In this document: positions 1 to 3,988 of the stretch, in pieces
Position numbering within the stretch: position 1 is the first letter of the stretch
How the letters are laid out: the number at the start of each line of letters is the position of its first letter
Source of the DNA: Candidatus Micrarchaeia archaeon
GTDB taxonomy: Archaea > Micrarchaeota > Micrarchaeia > Anstonellales > Bilamarchaeaceae
Length of the DNA: 5,606 nucleotides
NCBI GenBank assembly: GCA_041650355.1
Contig: JBAZLI010000062.1
Span: 1 to 5,606, forward strand
Direction of reading: 5' to 3'
Notes under the pieces: generated by a model
Databases searched by the model: none
Seen by the model: only the letters and a program-made list of their open reading frames with translations
What the model was told of the DNA's origin: nothing
Translations under genes and position numbers: made by a program

Positions 1-371
1 TGCTCATCGCGGTGCAAGGAGGTTCTCTTTCCGAAGGAGTGGATTTCAGCAAAGGGGAGATAAAAAATGCGATTGTCGTGGGAATAGCGCTCGAGGAGAT
101 GAACCTGGAGATAAAATCCTTAATAGATTATTACCAGCAGAAATTCGGGAAAGGCTGGGAATACGCGTACATCTACCCGGGAATGACCCGCGCCCTCCAG
201 TCCGCAGGGCGCGCGATACGGAAGGACGAGGACAAGGCAGCGATAATTTTCCTCGACGAGCGCTTCGCGTGGGGCAATTACCGCAAGATTCTCCCATCCG
301 AGGAGGATTTCGCAATCGCTCCAGCAGAGAAGCTGCAGAACCGCCTGGAAAAGTTCTGGAATCCCAAATAA
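1..371 (+). CDS. XPD/Rad3/DinG-family DNA helicase, C-terminal part (5' truncated)
   Basis: Only the last 122 codons are inside the window; the frame is open from base 3 and ends at a TAA (369-371). The visible part matches the second RecA-like (HELICc2) domain of the XPD/Rad3/DinG superfamily 2 helicases, ATP-driven 5'-to-3' DNA unwinding enzymes. Motif V is seen as GGSLSEGVDF near the window edge. Motif VI is seen as QSAGRAIRK, whose second arginine would be the arginine finger that contacts ATP. It is followed by the family-typical 'D-K-x3-IFLDERF' segment. The stretch between them (IDYYQQKFGKGWEYAYIYPG) is also as in archaeal XPD-like proteins. The Walker A, iron-sulphur and arch regions lie outside the window, so XPD cannot be separated from a DinG-like helicase. 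The protein ends shortly after the helicase fold, without an extra tail. The next gene, 59 bases on, has its own TATA-like box, so co-transcription is uncertain. Confidence 0.9.
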   Translation, partial: LIAVQGGSLSEGVDFSKGEIKNAIVVGIALEEMNLEIKSLIDYYQQKFGKGWEYAYIYPGMTRALQSAGRAIRKDEDKAAIIFLDERFAWGNYRKILPSEEDFAIAPAEKLQNRLEKFWNPK

Positions 372-400
372 AACAGCGCGGCATCCGCCAATTCAGGAAC

Positions 401-413
401 GAATAAAAATTTA
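401..413 (+). promoter_or_regulatory. TATA-like box for rfcL (leaderless promoter)
   Basis: An A/T-rich block (ATAAAAATTTA) stands out in a G+C-richer spacer. It lies about 20-28 bases before the rfcL ATG at 431, where an archaeal TATA box would place transcription start at or very near the start codon. No Shine-Dalgarno sequence lies between it and the ATG (bases 414-430 have no GGTG or GGAGG). Together this suggests a leaderless mRNA. Assigned by position and composition only. Confidence 0.4.
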
Positions 414-430
414 CTAGCCCATATCCGTCC

Positions 431-1807
431 ATGCTTCTGACCCAAAAGCATTCCCCGCGCAAGATTGACGATTTGGCAGGAAACGACGAAGCCAAGCGCA
501 CCATAAAGCAGTGGATTCTCAACTGGATGCGGGGAGTGAGGCAGAGACCGCTTTTAATAGACGGCCCGACCGGGATAGGGAAAACCTCCATCGCGTACGC
601 GCTCAGGAACGAATACGATTTGGAGCTTATAGAGATGAGCGCGAGCGACATGCGGGACGCCAATTCAATAGGGCGTGTTCTCGCATCCGCAGGAACCGCC
701 TCCTCGCTTTCGGGAAAGACCAAGCTCCTTCTCATAGACGATGTTGACGCTTTGCAGAGCAAGGACCGGGGAGGCGCTTCAGCAATCGCATCCCTCCTGA
801 AAAGTGCCCAGGTCCCCGTAATGCTCACTGCTGCGGACGTGTGGGACCGGAAGCTTTCGGGGATAAAGGCAGAATGCCAGCTCCTGGAGCTCAGGCGAAT
901 CTCCAAATCCTCTGTGAAAAAAGCCCTCAAATCCATAGTCGAGGCAGAGAAGCTCGAAGTTCCTGAGTCATTTCTCGATTCCATAGCCGAGAACTGCAAC
1001 GGCGATTTGCGCTCTGCGATAAACGATTTGCAGGCCGGGATGAACAACCCGCGCGACAGGGAAAAGGACATATTCGAGCGCATGAAAACGATATTCAAGT
1101 CCACCACTTACGCGCAGGCCCGCGAAGCCGGCTGGGGCGACGTGGAGCACGACTTCCTCAAGCTCTGGGTGGATGAAAACATACCTTTGGAGTATGAGCA
1201 CAGGGACGAGATTGCGCTCGCGTACAATAATCTCTCTCGCGCAGATGTTCTTGACGGAAGGATAATGAACAGGCAGTACTGGGGGTTCCTGCGCTACTCC
1301 GGGGATTTGACTACGGCAGGAGTGGCGCTCTCAAAAAGAGAGAAATACTTCAAGTTCGTGCGCTACCAGTTCCCGAATTATTTAAGGCAGATGAGCTCGT
1401 TCTCTGCGAGGCGCGCCATGCTCAAGAGCATAGGCCACAAGATAGGAGTGCACACCCACACCGGCTGGAAGGATTCGCTCAATTACCTGCACATAATGCA
1501 GCACATCCTGGACCGGAACCCCGAATCCATGCGCTTTTATAACCTGGAGGAAAGCCAGGTCGCGTTCATACTCGGCGTTTCAGTTTCCGAGCTCGACGAG
1601 AAGTTCCGCGCCCCGAAGGAGGAGAAAACCCCTGGGAAAAAAGAAATCCCTGAAAAGCAGAAGAAGGCGGACGAGGACAAGAAATCTGAAGTGAAAAAGG
1701 CAGAGAAGGAAAAAGAAGGGAAAAAGGAATTTAGAAAGGCCGTGAAGGAGGGGCCCAAAACCGAGAAAAAGGACGCGAAAAAGGGCACCCTGAGCGATTT
1801 TCTCTGA
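431..1807 (+). CDS. rfcL: Replication factor C large subunit (clamp loader ATPase)
   Basis: A 458-residue AAA+ protein. RFC-L with RFC small subunits opens the PCNA ring and loads it at primer-template junctions. Walker A is GPTGIGKT (45-52). Walker B is LLLIDDVD (99-106). Sensor 1 lies in LTAAD (132-136), and sensor 2 is GDLRSAINDLQ (191-201, Arg194). Residues 205-390 form the helical collar region of the family. Residues 394-450 are a Lys/Glu-rich, probably disordered linker. The last eight residues, KGTLSDFL, form a PCNA-interacting (PIP) box with Lys in place of the usual Gln. Length is normal for archaeal RFC-L. Two catalytic positions look altered: Asp instead of Glu after the Walker B Asp, and Ala where archaeal RFC-L usually has sensor 1 Asn (TAND). 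The ATG at 431 is chosen because the family's N-terminal 'K-x-x-P-x-x-x-x-D-L-x-G' motif begins at residue 6. No Shine-Dalgarno sequence precedes it. Confidence 0.95.
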   Translation: MLLTQKHSPRKIDDLAGNDEAKRTIKQWILNWMRGVRQRPLLIDGPTGIGKTSIAYALRNEYDLELIEMSASDMRDANSIGRVLASAGTASSLSGKTKLLLIDDVDALQSKDRGGASAIASLLKSAQVPVMLTAADVWDRKLSGIKAECQLLELRRISKSSVKKALKSIVEAEKLEVPESFLDSIAENCNGDLRSAINDLQAGMNNPRDREKDIFERMKTIFKSTTYAQAREAGWGDVEHDFLKLWVDENIPLEYEHRDEIALAYNNLSRADVLDGRIMNRQYWGFLRYSGDLTTAGVALSKREKYFKFVRYQFPNYLRQMSSFSARRAMLKSIGHKIGVHTHTGWKDSLNYLHIMQHILDRNPESMRFYNLEESQVAFILGVSVSELDEKFRAPKEEKTPGKKEIPEKQKKADEDKKSEVKKAEKEKEGKKEFRKAVKEGPKTEKKDAKKGTLSDFL

Positions 1808-1816
1808 GCCCTCCGA

Positions 1817-1833
1817 GATAGGTATATAAATCT
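1817..1833 (+). promoter_or_regulatory. Upstream TATA promoter element (copy 1 of a duplicated promoter)
   Basis: The sequence GATAGGTATATAAATCT contains TATAAA at 1825-1830, preceded by a purine-rich GATAGG that could act as a BRE. It lies just after the rfcL stop. It matches a second copy starting at 1849 at 14 of 17 bases. With archaeal spacing, transcription would start around 1853-1858. It would serve the small two-repeat protein gene at 1932. Confidence 0.55.
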
Positions 1834-1835
1834 GA

Positions 1836-1849
1836 CGTCGGTATCGACG
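1836..1849. promoter_or_regulatory. Inverted repeat between the two TATA boxes (possible operator)
   Basis: CGTCG and CGACG flank a GTAT spacer, giving a perfect 5-base inverted repeat centred between the two TATA elements. A dimeric regulator bound here would block or bridge both promoters. The repeat is short and could be chance; I do not recognise it as a known operator. Confidence 0.3.
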
Positions 1850-1865
1850 ATAGGCTTATAAACCT
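1849..1865 (+). promoter_or_regulatory. Downstream TATA promoter element (copy 2 of a duplicated promoter)
   Basis: The sequence GATAGGCTTATAAACCT contains TATAAA at 1857-1862. It repeats the element at 1817 with three substitutions, exactly 32 bases downstream. Transcription would be expected to start around 1885-1890, i.e. at the foot of the hairpin at 1885-1908. It is probably the main promoter of the small gene at 1932, being closer to it. Confidence 0.6.
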
Positions 1866-1884
1866 TATTCAAATTATAGTCAGC

Positions 1885-1908
1885 GTCTTCGAGGAAATCC
1901 CCGAAGGC
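1885..1908 (+). promoter_or_regulatory. 5'-UTR hairpin upstream of the two-repeat protein
   Basis: A ten-position stem pairs 1885-1894 with 1899-1908 around an AAAT loop. It contains one G·U pair and one A·C mismatch; the core is CTTCG pairing with CGAAG. It starts at about the transcription start predicted from the TATA box at 1857, so the transcript would begin with a hairpin. It has no following T-run, so it does not look like a terminator. mRNA protection or regulation is possible. Confidence 0.45.
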
Positions 1909-1919
1909 ACAAATTTTGA

Positions 1920-1925
1920 GAGGTG
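1920..1925 (+). promoter_or_regulatory. Ribosome binding site deciding the start at 1932
   Basis: GAGGTG matches the archaeal anti-Shine-Dalgarno sequence and lies six bases before ATG 1932. An in-frame GTG at 1923 is part of this site, so it cannot be the start if the site is used. This supports the 73-residue reading. Confidence 0.7.
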
Positions 1926-1931
1926 CATGAA

Positions 1932-2153
1932 ATGGGATCTAAAGTGGGTTCAGAGAAAATCTCTAGAGACGACGGCTATCTCTATTTTGTCGGCAAGGAC
2001 GGCTACGTTTGGGCAGTCCCCATGAAGCACAACAAGAGCGGGAGAAAAAAGAAGGTGGGAAGCGAGAAAATCTCCAAGGAAGACGGCTTCATGTACTATG
2101 TCGGCAAGGACGGCTACGTGTACAAGGCGAAACTCAAAAACTACAGAAGGTAG
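1932..2153 (+). CDS. Small basic protein of two tandem motifs, function unknown
   Basis: A 73-residue protein that I cannot assign to a named family. It consists of two copies of one motif at residues 4-26 and 41-63, with 18 of 23 positions identical. The pattern is KVGSEKIS-x-x-DG-x-x-Y-x-VGKDGYV. A very basic linker (KHNKSGRKKK, 32-41) separates them and the end is also basic (KLKNYRR). Each copy reads like a beta hairpin with a GKDG turn between aromatic strands. There are no cysteines, no signal peptide and no membrane segment, so a cytoplasmic protein is expected. Basic charge and exposed aromatics would suit nucleic acid or ribosome binding, but that is inference. The start is ATG 1932 because GAGGTG sits six bases before it; a GTG at 1923 would overlap that site. 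The gene has a duplicated promoter and a poly-T terminator, so it looks like a stand-alone unit between rfcL and rps6e. Confidence 0.85.
   Translation: MGSKVGSEKISRDDGYLYFVGKDGYVWAVPMKHNKSGRKKKVGSEKISKEDGFMYYVGKDGYVYKAKLKNYRR
1938..2123 (+). repeat. Internal duplication within the small protein gene
   Basis: The two protein motifs are encoded at about 1941-2009 and 2052-2120, a period of 111 bases (37 codons). The nucleotide copies share a 21-base identical run covering the VGKDGYV codons (from about 1988 and 2099), while other codons have drifted synonymously. This indicates an intragenic duplication with strong conservation of the GKDGYV part. Confidence 0.8.
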
Positions 2154-2161
2154 TTCCAGGG

Positions 2162-2194
2162 TTTAATTTTTTCTTTATTTCCTATTTTTTCATT
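2162..2194 (+). terminator. Poly-T transcription terminator of the small gene
   Basis: Several T-runs (including two of six or more T) follow the stop codon within nine bases. Archaeal RNA polymerase terminates at such T tracts without needing a hairpin. This separates the small gene from the rps6e unit. Confidence 0.6.
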
Positions 2195-2201
2195 CTATAC
2201 A

Positions 2202-2213
2202 CCTTTTTAAAAT
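2202..2213 (+). promoter_or_regulatory. TATA-like box of the rps6e-aIF2 gamma operon
   Basis: CCTTTTTAAAAT directly follows the terminator-like tract and is the best TATA candidate before rps6e. Transcription would start near 2233, leaving a leader of about 130 bases. The T-rich neighbourhood makes the exact box uncertain. Confidence 0.45.
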
Positions 2214-2257
2214 CTTTACTGAGCTATACTATCCAGAATCATCACGCTAATCGATTT

Positions 2258-2277
2258 GTTTCGCAACCATGCGAGAT
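2258..2277 (+). promoter_or_regulatory. First hairpin in the rps6e leader
   Basis: A perfect core TCGCA (2261-2265) pairs with TGCGA (2270-2274) around an ACCA loop. Three further pairs (two of them G·U) extend it to eight. It lies within the predicted rps6e 5' UTR and outside any convincing gene. It may be part of a regulatory leader. Confidence 0.4.
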
Positions 2278-2300
2278 TGAATCCTCTGAGGGTGAAAAAT

Positions 2301-2351
2301 ATGGAAGATTTCTTCGCTTCGAAGAAAATTTCATATTTCAATAGAAGCTGA
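2301..2351 (+). CDS. Candidate 16-codon leader peptide upstream of rps6e
   Basis: An ATG at 2301 is preceded by GAGGGTG (2288-2294) with six bases between, spacing as good as that of the real genes here. The frame reads MEDFFASKKISYFNRS and stops at TGA 2349-2351, 14 bases before the rps6e ATG and just ahead of its ribosome binding site. The hairpin at 2304-2332 lies within it. Ribosomes on this frame would melt that hairpin and could couple to S6e translation. No homology is recognised; it could equally be chance, since very short frames are common. Confidence 0.35.
   Translation: MEDFFASKKISYFNRS
2304..2332 (+). promoter_or_regulatory. Second hairpin in the rps6e leader
   Basis: TTTCTTCG (2309-2316) pairs perfectly with CGAAGAAA (2320-2327) around a three-base loop. 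After one A·A mismatch, four more pairs (one G·U) extend the stem to 2304/2332. A rival pairing of GCTTC (2316-2320) with GAAGC (2344-2348) would disrupt it. The stem ends 22 bases before the rps6e ribosome binding site. Confidence 0.5.
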
Positions 2352-2354
2352 AAA

Positions 2355-2360
2355 AAGGTG
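2355..2360 (+). promoter_or_regulatory. Ribosome binding site of rps6e
   Basis: AAGGTG stands five bases before ATG 2366 and follows the candidate leader peptide stop by three bases. The wording GGTGAAAA(A)TATG is nearly the same as at the mini-ORF start at 2301. Confidence 0.7.
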
Positions 2361-2365
2361 AAAAT

Positions 2366-2761
2366 ATGAAAGCAGTGATTTCCGATCCAAAAACCGGCAA
2401 GTCCTACCAGTCGGAACTTGACAAGGGCAGGGAAACGGCGCTGGCCGGCAAGAAGATAGGGGAAAAGGTGGACGGCGGCTCCATAGGCCTGGCCGGTTAC
2501 TCGCTCGAAGTGCGCGGGGGTAGCGACACCAGCGGCTTCCCGATGAGGAAGGACATATCCGGAACCAGGAAGATTGCGGCCATACTCTCGGGCGGCACGG
2601 GCTACAGGCCCCACATGAAGGGCGTGAGGAAGAAGAAAACCGTGCGCGGGAACACGATTTCAGCGGATACGGTGCAGGTGAACCTCAAGATTCTGGAATA
2701 CGGGAGCGCGAAGCTCGAGGAGCTTTTCCCGCCGAAGGAGAAGAAGGAGGAAAAGAAATAG
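2366..2761 (+). CDS. rps6e: Small ribosomal subunit protein S6e
   Basis: A 131-residue protein of the archaeal/eukaryotic S6e family, a component of the 30S subunit. Family hallmarks are seen in order. The N-terminal half is the strand-rich core (ISDPKTGKSYQSEL). Next comes the signature GGSDTSGFPMR (51-61). A glycine-rich stretch (SGGTGYRPHMKGVR, 75-88) follows, and then the basic KKKTVRGNTIS (89-99), the usual 'RK-x-VRGN-x-I' segment. The end is a Lys/Glu-rich tail (PPKEKKEEKK). Length is normal for an archaeal S6e, which lacks the long phosphorylated C-terminus of the eukaryotic protein. The ATG at 2366 is fixed by AAGGTG just upstream and by an in-frame stop at 2342. Its TAG stop directly abuts the aIF2 gamma frame, so the two are translationally linked, as in many archaea. 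Confidence 0.97.
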   Translation: MKAVISDPKTGKSYQSELDKGRETALAGKKIGEKVDGGSIGLAGYSLEVRGGSDTSGFPMRKDISGTRKIAAILSGGTGYRPHMKGVRKKKTVRGNTISADTVQVNLKILEYGSAKLEELFPPKEKKEEKK

Positions 2762-2764
2762 GTG
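2760..2764 (+). promoter_or_regulatory. AGGTG at the rps6e/aIF2 gamma junction (alternative start signal)
   Basis: AGGTG spans the S6e stop codon and the GTG at 2762. It lies six bases before an in-frame TTG at 2771, the same spacing used by other genes in the window. A second site, AAGGAGG at 2744-2750, would serve GTG 2762 but at a wider 11-base spacing. Confidence 0.4.
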
Positions 2765-3961
2765 CATTTTTTGCAGGCTGAACTCAACATAGGGATGCTC
2801 GGGCATGTGGACCACGGAAAAACCACCTTGACCAAGGCGCTCACCAACAAATGGACCGCCTTGCACAGCGAGGAGCTCAAGAGGGGAATCTCAATTCGTT
2901 TGGGCTACGCCGATTTCTCCATCTACTATTGCAAGGACTGCAGCGAATATTCAGTTTCGGAAAAATGCCCCAAGTGCGGCAAGAAAGCCGAGTTCAAAAG
3001 GCGGATTTCGATAGTGGATTCGCCTGGCCACGAGACTTTGATGACCACCGCTATTTCCGCCTCGAGCATAATAGACGGATGCATATTCCTCATCGCCGCC
3101 AATGAACCATGCCCCCAGCCCCAGACCGCTGAGCATCTGATGATTCTCAACGCTACCGGAACAAAGAACGTCATTGTAGTACAGACAAAAGTTGACCTGG
3201 TTTCCAAAGCCCGCGCATTGGAGCACAGGGCCGAAATCGAGAATGCGCTCAAAGGCTCGGTCGCAGAGGGCGCGCCGATAATACCTATAATAGCCACCCA
3301 CAGCGTGAATGTGGACGCACTTCTCGAAGCGATTCAGGAAAAGATTCCGACTCCCAAGCGCGATACGACCGCCCCTCCAAGATTGTACGTTTCCCGCTCG
3401 TTCGACGTGAACAAGCCAGGAACCGACATCCCGAAAATAAAAGGCGGGGTTTTCGGAGGCTCGCTCACCCAGGGCGTGCTCAAGCTCGGGGATGAGGTTG
3501 AGCTCAGGCCGGGAATACAGAAAAAGGACAAATCCCCTTACGAGCCGATAAAATTCAAAATCACCGCTTTGCGCTCTGAAACAGACGCTTTGGAGCAGGC
3601 GGCTCCCGGAGGATTGATTGCGCTCGGGAGCCCGCTCGACCCTTCGATAACGAAATCAGACACGCTTGTGGGCTCGGTCGTAGGGCTTCCCGGAAAGCTC
3701 CCTGAAGTTTCCGATACCATAAACGTGAAGTATTCCCTATTGGACAGGAAAGACATAGACAATGTGCCGCTCAAGCAGAACGAGCCCATAGTGGTGAACG
3801 TGCAGACCGCAACAGCCATCGGAGTAATAGCAAACCTTGCGAAAGGAATTGCAACCATCAAATTGAAAAGGCCCCTCTGCGTTGACAAGGGGAGCAAGGT
3901 CGCGCTTTCCAGGAAAATAGGGCAGAGATGGAGATTGAGCGGATGGGGCTCAATCAACTGA
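2762..3961 (+). CDS. eif2g: Translation initiation factor 2 gamma subunit (aIF2 gamma GTPase)
   Basis: A 399-residue translational GTPase that, as the core of heterotrimeric aIF2, brings methionyl initiator tRNA to the small ribosomal subunit. The G domain shows G1 GHVDHGKT (14-21), switch 1 EELKRGISIRLGYAD (37-51), G3 DSPGH (86-90) and G4 TKVD (142-145). The aIF2 gamma zinc knuckle is intact: Cys57, Cys60, Cys69 and Cys72. Domain II begins near 205 with RSFDVNKPGT (212-221) and GGVFGGSLTQG (228-238). Domain III covers about 310-399 and ends in the typical RWRLSGWG. Length is slightly short for the family. G4 has Thr instead of the usual Asn, and the G5 'SAL' reads I-A-T (177-179). The start is uncertain: GTG 2762 abuts the S6e stop, while TTG 2771 has better-spaced AGGTG and gives MQAELNIG, close to how archaeal homologues begin. 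Confidence 0.97.
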   Translation: MHFLQAELNIGMLGHVDHGKTTLTKALTNKWTALHSEELKRGISIRLGYADFSIYYCKDCSEYSVSEKCPKCGKKAEFKRRISIVDSPGHETLMTTAISASSIIDGCIFLIAANEPCPQPQTAEHLMILNATGTKNVIVVQTKVDLVSKARALEHRAEIENALKGSVAEGAPIIPIIATHSVNVDALLEAIQEKIPTPKRDTTAPPRLYVSRSFDVNKPGTDIPKIKGGVFGGSLTQGVLKLGDEVELRPGIQKKDKSPYEPIKFKITALRSETDALEQAAPGGLIALGSPLDPSITKSDTLVGSVVGLPGKLPEVSDTINVKYSLLDRKDIDNVPLKQNEPIVVNVQTATAIGVIANLAKGIATIKLKRPLCVDKGSKVALSRKIGQRWRLSGWGSIN

Positions 3962-3970
3962 TTTCCAGAT

Positions 3971-3984
3971 AAATTTTATTTCCC
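3971..3984. terminator. Weak T-rich tract in the convergent junction
   Basis: AAATTTTATTTCCC lies in the 27 bases between the aIF2 gamma stop and the stop of the opposing membrane protein gene. It could end + strand transcription; the A-rich part reads as T-rich for the - strand. No stable hairpin is seen, and the runs are short, so this is a weak call. Confidence 0.3.
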
Positions 3985-3988
3985 CTGA

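Noticed and set aside
46..1107. Long open frame of 353 codons on the - strand
   Set aside because: It lies opposite the helicase and rfcL genes, both with clear family motifs. Its protein is Ser/Arg-rich with no recognisable motif, as expected for the shadow of a codon-biased gene.
1808..1931. Possible small structured RNA gene between rfcL and the two-repeat protein
   Set aside because: The stretch is explained by two TATA elements, one short palindrome, one hairpin and a ribosome binding site; there is no tRNA cloverleaf or other known RNA pattern.
2239..2245. GTGATGA on the - strand, resembling box C of a C/D sRNA
   Set aside because: No CTGA box D follows at a suitable distance on that strand, and no C'/D' boxes are seen.
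2009..2344. Open frame of 111 codons on the + strand
   Set aside because: It starts inside the two-repeat protein in another frame and runs through the poly-T terminator and leader hairpins. Its second half (FFFISYFFILY) is just the T-rich tract translated.
2216..2614. Open frame of 132 codons on the - strand over the rps6e leader
   Set aside because: Most of it is antisense to the conserved S6e core, and no ribosome binding site or family motif is present.
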